64,000 bases of DNA from Toxonevra muliebris (GCA_963691655.1 OY829328.1:80790400-80854399); one strand, 5' to 3'. Positions 43,457-55,561 are shown, counted from the stretch's first letter. The notes: generated by a model not told the origin, from the sequence alone. Program-made: numbers and translations.

Positions 43457-46184
43457 TAACATGAATCGATTTTTTGCCGCCTTGAACCGAAAAACTGAAT
43501 AGGATTCGATGATGTCTCAGAAGTTGATGGAAACGATTAATTTTCTGAGTGTAGGCGCATACGCCAGATCAGTGGATGTGTAAATGGCATAATGTTGACG
43601 ACGAAGATGATGAGTAAGGTGTGTCGTGATGCGGTGCGGTGTGGCATTTGCTGTAATCTTCGAAATTGGTGCAAACAAATTGGCCTTGTCGTCAATGGGT
43701 CTGAACTGATTTCGTTTGGTTGGATTGAATGCAGAAGAAGAAGAAAAAGAAAAAAAAAATGTGAATATACGAGACATGCTGTCTGACAAGATCGTCGTAG
43801 ACTTAAAGATGCTCAATTGATACTAGAAGGAGAAAAAAAGGGGCGAGGGGGTGCTTGGGGTAGAAAATCCCAAGTAACTAATTCAAAAAAAAAAAAAAAC
43901 TTAAGGACAAGTCATTTGGCATTTAAGTTTATGAGTGGTTTTCGAAGTGATCATCGTGAAACCAAACCAAAAAGTTGAAGCGTGCGCTTGAGCAGCATTC
44001 GTAGGCTGGTGGCTGGTGATGATGATGATGATGATGGTGGGGGTGCGTGTGGGAAAATAAGAAATCTCCATACACTATTTCTTAGTTTCTTTCGTTTTTC
44101 TTTTGATTTTTTTTCGGTGAAGGTTGCTAAGTTAAATTGTTTTGCATACGAAATGAGTTACGGAATTGAAATTGGTTACACGCAAAAAGAGAAAGAGTTG
44201 AAGCTGAAGTTGTGACTGAGTGCTTGCTACACACACACACACTCACACACACACACATCATTTCTAGAGATGAATGTGGATGATGGACGAACATTGGAAT
44301 ACTCGTAAGTTTGTTCCTTACCGTATGTCATTTCATTTTGTCTCATTCATTTTTATTTTATATTCCTTAGACTTCCTTCCTTGAAGAACGTCGTTTCCAA
44401 GCAAGCAAAGACTTTGGGAGTGAATGGCTGTGAATGTGTTGCAGCGGTGCTAAGAGATCGGTGCCGTGTGATCGGTGTGGTGCGGTGCGGTGCAATGGTG
44501 CGGCGTTGAGCGCACATTTGCCAAAGCGATCGTAAAAATGCCAGCAAATACCTTGAGCGCGTCAAAGCGGGCAATTAAAAGTGAACTTTTATGTTACAAT
44601 GACATATAACCAACCAACTTGAAATGAAATGAAATAAAATGAAAATAAAATTAAATTAACAGCAAAACAAAAAACAAAAAAAAAACATTTGCAAAAAGCT
44701 GAAAAACATCAAAAAATAACAACCCAGGCACAGGGTAGTTGAATTGCAAAATGGTTATGGGTAATGGTTAAAAATTGCAAGAAGAAGAAGAAGAAAACTT
44801 AAAACAAAAACCACCAGGAGATGTAAAACAGAAAAAAATGAAAAAAGTTCAAGCTATATAGAGATACGCTTGTTTTTCTTTTATATTTTAATGTTATGCA
44901 AAAGATCAAACGCTTTTGCCGCCACTGCGCCGCCGTCAACTTAACTACTCTACTGCGCTCTGAGACTGACGCTGTGGCTGAAACTGAAGCTGAGGCTGAA
45001 ACTGAAGCTGAGGCTAAGGTGGCGGCTGAGCACTAAGGTTGAGTTGATTTCAGTTAATGTTTTTTTTTTTATTATTTTTTTCTGAAATTTTGAACTTAGT
45101 TTAACATTTTGTTTGGCTGCTTAGCCACTCGCAACACAGCGGCACATTATCTTATCTTTTCAGAGGGATTTTTTTTTTATTTTTTTATTTAGTTTCGTTA
45201 TTGTTGACCATCAATTCATCGTTTTTATCTTACTACACACGATTAGCTTAGCGCTCACAACTCAAAGCGCTAACTCGACGCCTCGGCAAATGAAAAAGAA
45301 GAAGACCAAGGCAAAAAAAAAAAAAAAAAAAAAATCTCATACCTACGATTTAATTGCAAATAAATTAAGTTTTTGGTACTTCATTTAAGCGCGACGACCA
45401 TAAGTGCTTAACCCTCTCTATCCCCCCCGTTTCTGTTCGTTTCACTTACCTATTGCCCTTTCTTGGTTCTCTTCGCCCTTCCACATTGCCGCCCATGTTC
45501 TCGTATCTCTTTTTTAATAGCAAGTACCCAAAGTGTTAAAAGTCCAAAATAATTGCCGCCACAAAAAGGCGGCTCTCTTTTTTGGCGGATCCATCAAAGT
45601 CATGAGCTTGTAGTTTTTTCTGCTGTAGTTGGTTTTTATGGTCAACAAAAAACTGAACGTAACGAAATGACAAATGAAATTGAAAATTTTTAGCTTGTTG
45701 TTGTTGGTGCTGTTGCTGTTGAAAATATTCAAACAAATTCAGTTAATTGCAAAATTTACTCATTTTGCTTGTAAAAAATAAAGTTTTCGTTTTTTTTTTT
45801 TTTTTTTTGGTTTGGTTTGTCTAGTTTTACTATGCAAATTCTTTAGAATTTTCCCATTATAGTTTTTCATAGCAACCAAAATGGAGGGAAATTTTTTTTT
45901 TTTTATTTTATTTTTTATTGTTTTTCGTATATACTTATGCATATAGCTAAAAATTTATTGATTCTGTAATGAATATTCTGTTGGTAATAAACTTATAAAT
46001 CTTGAGTATTTAACCATTTCATTATTTATAATAAAGATCTTAAAGTTATGTGGTAGCAAGTAAAGTTCTTTTTATTGGCTATACTGAAAGTCATAATAAA
46101 AACCAAAAACAAAAAAAAAAAAAACGATTTTAAAATAAGACAAAGTCAACTAAATGTGAATTATGGTCACCATAAATTAACGAT
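43457..46184. other. no supported gene; microsatellites and short GC-rich patches
   Basis: GAT repeats encoding poly-Asp at about 44016-44036, (CA)n at about 44229-44257, GGTGCGGTGCGGTGC at about 44478-44495, and three imperfect copies of CTGAGGCTGAAACTGAAG at about 44960-45015. On the minus strand ATGGGCGGCAATGTGGAAGG to AG|GTAAGTG (about 45496-45444) looks like a short first coding exon (MGGNVEGRREPRKGNR), but no partner exon was found. Confidence 0.4.
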
Positions 46185-46355
46185 TAAATCGGCGAACTTC
46201 GGAGTTTGAATTTGGTTTGAATTTTGATCTCAATTGGTTTGTTTTAAACTAGGTCTGAATTCAGTCCGAATTTTAGTATGAATTTAATCTGGATTTTGTC
46301 CAAAACTTTGCCCGAATTCAATCCGACTTTTGATCTGAATTTTGCTCTAAATTGT
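46185..46355 (+). repeat. degenerate TTTGGTCTGAATT satellite, array 4, left part
   Basis: It begins with GGCGAACTTCGGAGTTTGAA, a phrase that reappears within the same satellite at 48406 and, diverged, at 52567, so the arrays share a higher-order module. The retrotransposon remnant at 46360-47006 interrupts the array. Confidence 0.75.
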
Positions 46356-46359
46356 ATTA

Positions 46360-47006
46360 AAGTTTCTTGGTTGTAGCTTCCAGGATTACGTCAGTCTAAG
46401 ATCAATGATACTTTTCTTTAATGCGATTAAATTTACAGCTCCCTATTATCTTTATGATCTATTCAAGTTTTCTAAATCACTTAGGAATGCACAGATAATA
46501 ATCCCAAGAATTTTTAAATCTGCATATGAAAAATCATTTGTTGTTGAGATTGCTCGTCTATGGAACTGCTTGCCCTTAGAAATTCGGTCGTTTTCGTGGT
46601 CAGTCAGCGCTTTTAGACATAGATGCCTCCTACATCTCAATAATAAATGATTTTATGTTACAAAGATTCTTCCTTATCACTAACAACTACATAAGAGGCT
46701 AAGAGGCATCCTCATGTGTCGTTTCGGGTGGAGTGCTTTTTGTTCTTTGGTCTTCTTTCTTCCTTTACCGTTTCTACATTTCTCTCTTCTTTCTCTTTCA
46801 CCTTTTTCCACCTTATTATTTTTTCTTTATTTTTCCTTTTTTTCAATTTAATTAAGTTTCATATTTTTCTTGTAACAAGTAAAACAATTCTTTATTTGAT
46901 TTTTACTTTCTTTTAATTTTTCTTATTGTTTACTCTCTCTATTTTTCTTTCTGTAATCAAACTTGGCCATATCCGGCTCTTCGATTATATTTAACTAAAG
47001 AAATAA
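46360..47006 (+). pseudogene. 5'-truncated LINE (CR1/Jockey-like) with ORF2 C-terminus and 3' UTR
   Basis: The frame 46405-46650 reads YYLYDLFKFSKSLRNAQIII, then YEKSFVVEIARLWNCLP and IRSFSWSVSAFRHRCL, ending at TGA. The last about 80 residues of ORF2 in CR1/Jockey-type elements have this form (a basic RNA-binding-like PR..YxxSF...xxxLWNxLPxxIR...F). A pyrimidine-rich 3' UTR follows to about 47006 and ends in AAATAAATA, a typical LINE tail. Satellite DNA on both sides shows that it inserted into the array. RT and endonuclease are missing. It could be the 3' part of the same family as 61256-62522. Confidence 0.72.
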
Positions 47007-49130
47007 ATACGGTCTGACTTTTGGGCTCGATTTTGGTCTGAATTTAGTCTGAATTCGTTCTGGATTTTGTTCTGATTTTTGGTTTGACTTTATATGAATT
47101 TAGTTTGAATTCGACTCTAAATTTGGTTTGAATTATTATGAATGATTTTAATAAAAAATTTGGCTTGTATTTTTGTCTCAATTTAATCTGAATGCTTTAA
47201 ACTTGGTATGAAGTCGAACCGAATTTTGGTCTGAATTTCGCCCTGAATTTTATTAGAAATTTTTATCTGAATTTGCCTCTACCTTTGGTTTAAATTTGTT
47301 CTGATTTTTGATCTGACTCTGATTTGAGTTTAGTTTGAATTTGACTCTAAATTTGGTCTGAATGTTTATTGATTTTGGGCTCTGAATTCAGCCCAAATTT
47401 CGGTCTGAATTTTTTTTATAACTTTTTTCTGAACTCATTCTGAATTTTGACTATTTTCGAATTTAATTTTAGTTTGACTCTAAATTTAGTCTGATTTCGG
47501 GCGTGCAATTTGTTCTGAATTAAGTTTGAACTTTGTTTTAAATTTGGGTTAAGTTTTCGTCCGTTTGTTGGTCTGGGTTTAATCTTAATTTTAGCCTTGA
47601 TTTTTGTTTTGCTCTAACTTTGGTTTGAATCCGTTTCGAATTTTGGTCCGATCTTTTGTTTGTCTTTGTCTGAATTTTCTATGAATTTGTCTCTAAATTT
47701 GGTCTAAATTTTGATCTGATTTTGGGCCTTCATTTTGTTCTAAATTAGGTTTGAAATTTGATTCGTCTATTCGTTTCTGACTCTGTTCTGAATTTTTGTC
47801 TGAATTTACTCTGGATTTTGTTCCATATTTGGTTTGAATTTTCGTCTTAATTTCGGTCGGATTTTTTCTTTAAATTTGTATACCATATATTTGTTTCCGA
47901 TATTAGGTCTGAATCTGCTCAGATATATAGTCTTAATTTGGTTCGATTTTCAGGCTGATTTTCGGTATGAATTTTGGTCTGAATATTGTCCAAGATTTTG
48001 GTGTAAATTTTGATCTGAATGTTTTCTAAATTTTGGTCTGATTTTTGGTTTGACTTTATCTGAACTTAGTATGAGTTTGACTTTAAATTTGGACTGAATA
48101 TTTGTCGATTTTTCATCTGCATTTTCTTTCTGAATATTGCCGGTCCTAATTTAAGTCTGAATTTTGATCTAAATATGGTCTGAATTTTGGTCTGTTTGTT
48201 GATCTGGGTGTGGTATGAATTTTGGTCCGATTTTTGTTTGATCTGACTCTGAACTGAATTTTAGTCTGAATTTATTCTGGATGTTGCTCTAAATTTGGTC
48301 TGGGGTTTATGTCTTTATTTCGGTCTAATTTTTTGTGTGAATCTTCGTTTAGACTTTGGTCAGAATTTGTATATATTTAGGCGTGATATTTGGTCTGAGT
48401 TAAATTGGCGAACTTCAAAGCAAAAGTTTGAATTTAGTATGAATTTTGAAATTTGGCCTATATGTTTTGTCTTAATTAAGTCTGGTATTTGCCCTAAACT
48501 TAGTCTGAATTCGGCCTGGATTTTGGTATAAATTTTCATCAGAATTTTTCTCTAACTTTAATTTTGAATTTTGGTTTGACTTTGTCTGAATTTAGTTTGA
48601 GTTTGACTCTAAATTTGCTCTCAATTTTGATCTCATTTTGAGCCTGCATTTCTTCTGAATTTAGTCCGAATTTTGTTCTACTTAAATTAAGTTCGAACTT
48701 TGGTCCATTTGTTAATCTGGGTTTGGTTTGAATATTGGTCTGATTTTTTATGTAACCATGATCTGAATTTTGGTCTGAATTTTTGTGTCTAAATTTTGGC
48801 TAGACTTTGATCTGAGTTTTGTTCTGAACTCGTAGATATTTGGTCTGAATCTGGTTAGATTTTTTGTTTGATATTAGGTCCAAATTTTAGTATTAATTTC
48901 AGTCCGATTTTTGGTTTCAGTGTTGGTTTTAGTTTTAGACTTAATTCGGTCTGAATTTTAGTCTGCCTTTTGGTCTGAATTTAATATGAATTTTGCCCTG
49001 AATTTCAGTTTGAATTTACTCTGACTATGGCTTTGAATTTAGTCTGAATTTTGATCTAAATTTAAGCTACATTTTTGTATAAATATCTGTATGAATTTAG
49101 GTTAAACTTTTGATCAGAATTTTCACCAGA
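47007..49130 (+). repeat. degenerate TTTGGTCTGAATT satellite, array 4, main part
   Basis: About 2.1 kb of words such as TTTGGTCTGAATTT, GAATTTAGTCTGAATT, TTTGATCTGACTC. The basic step is about 11-14 bp, with no clean unit. Longer phrases recur, such as TTTGACTCTAAATTTGGTCT and GTTTGTTGATCTGGGT, showing higher-order duplication. Confidence 0.92.
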
Positions 49131-51352
49131 AAGTGTCGTGTTGAAACACTTTTAATTCAGCCAGATGAAAACCCTGAATTTGTATAAACTTGACTACATT
49201 CGGTTTATAACTCTCGTGGCTCATTCGAATTTGATAGTAATTGAGATCACTCAGTAGATTTAACCTAATACATACTTTGTGGACTCAGAAACTGTGTCAT
49301 AGTTAATTATCATTTATCTCTCTGTCCAAGAGGCTGAGACTTAGTTTGATGGCAGTAAGTTGGTCTTTTTCCACCTTGACGGTCTGACTATTGATTCCAC
49401 ATCGATATGTGATGCTATTGAAACAACCTGCGAGCCCGTCTTCAGAATAGAAGTTTATCATCTGAGGCTTCCTTGAATCAAATATTTATGCGATCAGCTT
49501 TAAAAACCCAGCCCAAATGCTGAGCAACAAGAAGAAACCAACGCACATATTAATTCATTACTAATGAGTTATTTATTTGTATGAGAAGTCTGTCTGTTTG
49601 AAATAGTGGAGAGAATTGGGACTAACTCAATTGTGAGGGAGTGAGATTTTAGTTTGCGAAAAATTCATTCTCCTTGAATAACATAAAAGTACCTATTATT
49701 CTGAATTCTACTTAAATGATCAATCAATATACGAATATCTTAAAATTTACTTCCATATGTTATATATGGTAAATTACAAAGATACAGTAGTAAAAATTGT
49801 AAACGTAGTATTTATTTCTCAATAATTTCATATACAATTAAATAAATATTGAACAATTAAAATCGATCGACAAATCAATAAAAATGACTGATCATACTCT
49901 AAAGATTTGCCAATTTATTTAAGTGTTAAAAAAAGACAAAAAAAAAAAAAAAAACTACCAAAATTGTCAATTGTCAAAGTTGATTTTCGCTCCTTCATGC
50001 TAAATTTACTGCTAAGTTGAGTAAAAAAAAAAAAAAAAAAAATATAACAAAATAATATATTTATGTTCAAACACATGCATATATGCAAGTTGCAGACAAC
50101 AATTGCCGCAGGGAGCCCGGGAGCGGGTTATTGTTCATGTTCTTGCTGCTGCTGCTGCTGCTCATGAATACGTTAAAGAAAACAGCAAGTGATTTTTTTT
50201 GTTTTGCTTCTTTTTTTTTTTTTTTGTTGCTAAAGAATAGAAAATATATGCAAGGATATTAGCTACTCTTTTATTGACTATTCAGTAGTCATAAAAGGAA
50301 CATTTGAGAATATTTTCTCTTTACTTCTATGCATTTTTTTACATTTTACATTTTTACCACTACATTTTGTAGGGCACAACAACAGATGTGCAGAGGAGGG
50401 GGCAGACCAGACAGCACTCAAGTGGTGCGATCGCCTGGTCGGCATTTCAACTCGTTGTCTTCTAAGAAATACTAGGCAGCTTGTTGGTTTGGTATCTATT
50501 GTGTCAGTGGGTGTCAGTAAAGCGTTAATGTTGTCGTTGATTTTATGATTTTTCTTACTTACATTTTGTTTTCTTTTTAACACCTACACTAAGTATAACA
50601 TATAACGATCGTCAACTGATCCTTGGGAGTAGATTTTATACTTTTATGGCCGCATTTTTTTTATTTTTTTGTAAGTATCTCACTTTCATAGTTCAGTATT
50701 TTTATAACTTTTTCACTTTTTTTTTTTTTTTTGCATCAATGAATTTACAACACCATTGTAAATCATTTACAATTTAATGTGTTTAATATTATCCTTTCAG
50801 TTTAGTAAGAATTTTTTTGTATCTGTAAAGAAAATTGCAGTATGATCATGTCTTTTTTTTTTTAATTTTTTTTATTTTTTGTTTCGTATTTCTTTTTACA
50901 TTTTCTTGTAACTTAACACTTCATTCATCATAAATATTTGAACACTTGTGCCATAAATCCTGAGAATTGTAAAAATGATCACAATGATCATAACTCTTAT
51001 GTGTGATTGATTTTTGTGGACATGATCGACGTTTATCTTAATTTTATTGCATATTTATTGATTTTTTTTAACTTAATTTTTATTTTTGTTTTTTTTTTTT
51101 TTTTTTTTTTCTATAATTTGAGGCTTTGTTTACCTTAACTGCTCACACTTAACTGGAATTATTGTTCAGAATTAAGTACAGCTTGCGTTTGTTCTACTGT
51201 GATTAAGTGATCTTGTTTATATCGACAGTTTTATTGTGGAGGATTGTAAATTTAATAATCTCTGGGGAATTTCTGATATTTTTTTCACTGGTAGCACACT
51301 TTCTAACTTTGATCTTGACGCTACTTTTTGTTGGTTTGAATTATGGCATGAT
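49131..51352. other. no supported gene; homopolymers and a CTG run
   Basis: A/T runs at about 49940-49955, 50024-50042, 50210-50225, 50717-50732 and 51091-51110, and six CTG triplets at about 50145-50162. A short exon-like stretch on the minus strand near 50467-50425 (DNELKCRPGDRTT, then stop) follows TTTCTTAG but is not otherwise supported. Confidence 0.45.
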
Positions 51353-51356
51353 TTAA

Positions 51357-53494
51357 GGGGGTAGTGCCGTCTAGAAGTCTAGAAAAATCGATTTTTTTTT
51401 TTTTGAAAGATATTGATTGAATTTCTTTTTTTGCTTTTTATGAAACTAATTAGTTAATCAGAAATATTTCTAATTTATTTTAATTTTTTCCAGGAGTCCG
51501 TGGCATTGAATGTTAGATCTCTAGCACGATTGCTGATCGTTAAATGATCTAAAGCAAAAAAATCAAAAAGATTTTTAATCTGTATAAGTCTCGCTTAAAA
51601 GGAATCTCAACCAAAACTTTTTTCCCAAAAATTGGTGAAATGCAACACTCTAAATTAATGAATTCCGAATTTTACTGAATTTCATGACAGTTTTTGAGCT
51701 TCAAAAATACGAAATTTTTAAAATAAAAAATTGAGAGAGATCTATTTCATAAAGTATCATGTCTTGAATATCTGGGTGAAATTTCAGATCGATCGTGTGA
51801 AAAGTTTATTTTTTATCGTACTTGCCAATTGCCAAAAGTGTAAATCGAGAAAAACGCGTTTAAAGTTTGAAGTACCTCCAAAAACTACCTAACCGCTATG
51901 CTTTTAGAAATCCAAATTTTAGTCTGAATTTTACTTTAAATATGGTTTGAATTTTGGTCTAAATTTTGGCCTGAATTCTTATCTGCATTTTTCTCTAACT
52001 TTAGTCCAAATTCGTTCTGAATTTTAGTCTGGGCTTGCATTCTTTTGGTTTGAATGTGAACTAAATTTTTGTATAAATTTAGTCTAGATTTTGCTCTAAA
52101 CTTGGTATAGATTCGGTCTAAATTTTGATCTGATTTTTGGTCTGAATTTTGCTCCAAATATGGTCTAAATTATAGCTCCGATTTCGTCACAAATTTTTTT
52201 CTGAAATTTTCTCAAATATTGGCCTAAATTCATTCTGAATTTTGGTCTGATTTTTGGTTTAAATTTATCTGAACTTAGTTTGAGTTTGACTCTAAATTTT
52301 GGTCTAATTTTGGAAGTGAATTTTGTTTGAAAATTGGTCCGAATTATGTTCTAAATTTTGTATTGAATTTTAGTCCGTTTGTTGATCTGGCTCTGATTTG
52401 AATTTTAATTTGAATTTATTCTGGATTTTGCTCTAAATTTGGTCTGGATTTATGTTTGTATTTCGGTATGATTTTTTTGTGTGAAATTTAGTTTATATTT
52501 GGTCTAAATTTGTATATATTTTGACCTGATATTTGGTCTGAGTCTGGCGGTATAATACCCATTAAATTGGCAATCTTCAAAGGAAAGGTTTGGATTTGAT
52601 ATGAGTTTTGATCTGGTTTTTGATTTAAATTTTGCCTGTATTTTTTTTTGTTTTGTTTTTATATTTAGTCTGGATTTTTCTCTAAACTTAATCGCAATTC
52701 GGTCTGAATTTTGTTCCAATTATGATCTGAATTTTGGTCTGGATATCTGTCTAAATTTTTATGTAATTTTTTTTCTAACTTTAACCTTATTTCATTTTGA
52801 ATTTTGGTCCGATATTTGGTTTGACTTTGCCTGAATTTAGTTTGAGTTTAACTCAAAATTTGGTCTGAATTCTGGCCTCATTTTGGGTTTGCATTCTTTT
52901 CTTAATTTTGTCTGAATTTTTTTTCTAAATTTGGTTTGAATTTTTGTCCGATTATTGATCTGAGTTTTATCTGAATTTTGGTTTGGTTTTTGATCTGACT
53001 CTGATCTGAATTTTAGTCTGAATTTATTCTAGATTTTGGTCTTAATTTGGTCTGATTTTTTACCTGAATTTCGGTTGAACTTGTGGTCTGAATTTGTATT
53101 TATTTTCTACTGACAATTAGTTTTAGTCTAGTCTGATTTTCAGTCTGGATTTGGTTTGAATTTCAGCTTGAGTTTTGGTTTGATTTTTTATCTGAATTTT
53201 TGGTCTGAATTTCGGTTCGCTTTTTCGTTTTGTATTTGGTCTAAATTTTGGTCCCATACCAAAATGATTTGGCTTCAGTTTTGCTCTGACTTTATTCTAG
53301 ACTTAGAATGCCTTTTGGTCTCAATTTATTACGAATTTTGCCCTGAATTTTAGTCCGAATTTATTCTGAATATTGCTTTGATTTTGGTCTGAATTTTGAT
53401 TTGAATTTTAGTCCGAATAATTGCACATGTGATGTGAATCGTTCGGAATTAGAAAAATTTTGATTTTTAGAAATTTCTAGGTGGTACTACCCCC
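51357..53494. mobile_element. 2138-bp TTAA-flanked inverted-repeat element filled with satellite
   Basis: GGGGGTAGTGCCGTCTAGAA at the left matches the inverse right end, GGGGGTAGTACCACCTAGAA, and both continue with AAAAATC-rich sequence. TTAA lies immediately outside both ends (51353-51356 and 53495-53498), the target site of piggyBac-type transposons. The unique left part (51357-51905) includes CGAGAAAAACGCGTTTAAAG; the remaining 1.5 kb is TTTGGTCTGAATT satellite. There is no transposase. The superfamily is inferred from TTAA only, as piggyBac TIRs usually begin with C. Confidence 0.82.
51905..53430 (+). repeat. degenerate TTTGGTCTGAATT satellite, array 5 (inside the TTAA element)
   Basis: Composition and words are as at 47007-49130, including GGCAATCTTCAAAGGAAAGG at about 52569, which matches GGCGAACTTCAAAGCAAAAG at 48410. 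It lies fully within the inverted repeats of 51357-53494. Confidence 0.92.
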
Positions 53495-53959
53495 TTAAAT
53501 TTATCTACAGGTACAAAGAAAGAATAAAAAAAAGTGAGAGTTATAGTTTTGGGAAATTACATCACTTGAAGCACATTGAGTCCATACTCTACCTAATTCT
53601 ATAATGAATGAACAAATCAAGAGAAACCACCCATTTTATTCTAGGCTCCTTAGTAACGAAGAAGCCAACAAATTGGTAGGTAAGGCAGCGGCTAAAGCGT
53701 TTATTTGTCTAGAATTTCTTTTAGAAAAAAACAGAAATTCAATTTATTAGAAATATGTTAAAATAAGGAGGAAAGAGACTCTAGACTTACAATAGATAGA
53801 CAAAGCTATTAATCCTGAATTTTAAATTTAAATCAATCCAAAATTATTAGAAAGTAAAGGGCGTCTCAGCAACAGGAGCACTGGAGAAGGTTGCTGTTGT
53901 AGCATAGCACAAGGTTGCATCTACCGCTTTAGCATCTAAACTAATAAAATTTATTATAA

Positions 53960-54400
53960 TCAGAACGTAACAGAAGGGCTGCGGGGGGAGGGGGGTGGGG
54001 GAAGGTGGCGACAGAAGTAATTTGTCTTGAGTCTTAAGAATTTAGGGACCTTATCAAGTTATTCCTTTTTTAGTGCTTTTGATACCCGATTACCCGATTT
54101 CGGGTGTTGGATTTTTTTTTCACAATGAACTGCGAAATCAAAGCGTTGATAACTAGAGAATTTAAGGGGAAGTGGGGGGGGGGGGGTGAGGAAGGGGGTC
54201 TTAGGATGAATTTTTCCGTCTTTCTCTAAAATATCTTAGCTTCTACCGGAGCCAGAGATTACGGTAGTGGTGCTAGGCTTAAATTTTTCATTCCTTCACA
54301 CAATTTTTCAATGTTGAAGTAAAAATCATAATGTAAAAAAAATTCATGGTGAAGAGTGAGGGACGGAGGCAAGGGGGCGGTAGTCTCCAAACCCGCTGGT
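53960..54400 (+). repeat. G-rich blocks with G-quadruplex potential
   Basis: Three plus-strand G-rich segments lie about 190 bp apart: CTGCGGGGGGAGGGGGGTGG (about 53979-53999), a run of 13 G (54174-54186) followed by TGAGGAAGGGGG, and GGCAAGGGGGCGG at about 54369. The first two have at least four G-tracts of three or more within 30 bp. No coding frame is present. Confidence 0.7.
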
Positions 54401-54601
54401 GATGCTAGTTATTATAATCGCTACTCTTACACTAAAATCCGCGAATGCCATAGATCAAAATTTAAAATAAAAACTACAACCTATAATTAAATTGATTCAA
54501 TGATTCAATAGCTTTAATTATAAATTAAAAAAAAGAACTTGTAAAAATTCTAAAATGTTACTTAAACTTATAAATTATTCCATTCCATTGTTGCTATCTT
54601 C

Positions 54602-55028
54602 CTATCTCCTCTTCTTTCTCCCCCAGTGGCTTCTGTAAGCATGTTCGGGACGTGGTATTTTCCAGTTTAATGCACGAGCACGCCTGTATATGGGCCATGG
54701 AGGAATTGTAAGCTAATTCATAATTGAGAGTTAAATAAAATCTGGAGTAATTTAATAGTTTTTTTTTTTTTTGTTTATACTTACTACCGCAGCCAGTATA
54801 ACTCCTGCTCCTAGTATATAAATAGTTTGCGAAAATTCCTGTATGGTCACACCCCAAATTAGGCCAACTATACCGAATAGGGTAATGATATAACGTGAGT
54901 GCACTTCAGCTCTTTGTTGGCCTTCAAAATCCTTTTTTTTTTAAGATTGGGAATGAATAAATTTCTTATTAAAGTATACATTTTTGTTTTTATTTGCAAT
55001 TACTAACCATATAACATTTATCGAACAT
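54602..55028 (-). CDS. Spase12: signal peptidase complex subunit 1 (12-kDa subunit), three exons
   Basis: The product is a small non-catalytic subunit of the ER signal peptidase complex, which removes signal peptides from secretory proteins. Minus-strand exons are 55028-55008 (MFDKCYM), 54931-54785 and 54712-54602, giving 92 codons. Introns of 76 and 72 bp are typical of flies. Donors are ATG|GTTAGT and GTA|GTAAGT, acceptors AAAAG|GAT (preceded by an A run instead of pyrimidines, which is odd) and GAATTAG|CTT. Residues 8-20 read DFEGQQRAEVHSR. Two membrane spans follow: YIITLFGIVGLIWGVTI (21-37) and YILGAGVILAAVLTI (45-59), then the family signature TIPPWPIYRR (58-67) and a basic C-terminus, GRKKRR. 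Length, topology and the order MDxxGQ - IVG - PPWPxYRR agree with Drosophila and human SPCS1. A strong acceptor, TTCTTTCCAG, 4 bp before the ATG suggests a 5' UTR intron. Intact introns rule out a processed copy. Confidence 0.93.
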
Positions 55029-55029
55029 A

Positions 55030-55553
55030 TTGCTGGAAAGAATTTTAATAATTTATCAAATAAAAAATTAACGGAACCAAATTTCTTGTTTTTCTGCTTT
55101 TACAAATGACTATTCACAATCGAATAACGGAACTGCGGTTGGGTGGTTAACAAAAACATCTATAATTTCAATACAGAGTTGCAATTTCAATTATATGCTA
55201 TAACTATATTACTTTTTTCACTTCTGACTTTTGATTGATTAGATGAGAAGAGGATTGGGGTAGAGAGTTATTCCCTCTTCAGAAGCATATACGATTAGAG
55301 TTTGAGAACATAACTATAACCATGACTTTAATGTACATTTTGGTATTCATATTAGTCGTAATAAAAATATAATGATTTTTCTAAAAAACATTAATAAAAT
55401 GTGCGAAGCATTTTAGTAATGAAATCGGCAAAAAAATCGATGTCCTTCTGATACTCTTCTGACCTGAACTGAAATTTATTTAAAACATATGGGAAAAACA
55501 TTGAAAAATAGAATTTCAAAATCTGTTTTAGAGGACCCGACCCGACTAGGTAG
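55030..55553. other. presumed 5' flank of Spase12, no further exon identified
   Basis: The non-coding first exon and promoter should lie here if the acceptor at about 55033-55042 is used. A GC-richer patch (GGAACTGCGGTTGGGTGG, about 55130-55147) is a possible place, but no core promoter motif is convincing. Confidence 0.3.
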
Positions 55554-55561
55554 TCTCATTA

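Noticed and set aside
51936..52719. Minus-strand frames such as MEQNSDQKSDQNLDRIY
   Set aside because: Translation of the TTTGGTCTGAATT satellite on its complementary strand; not a gene.
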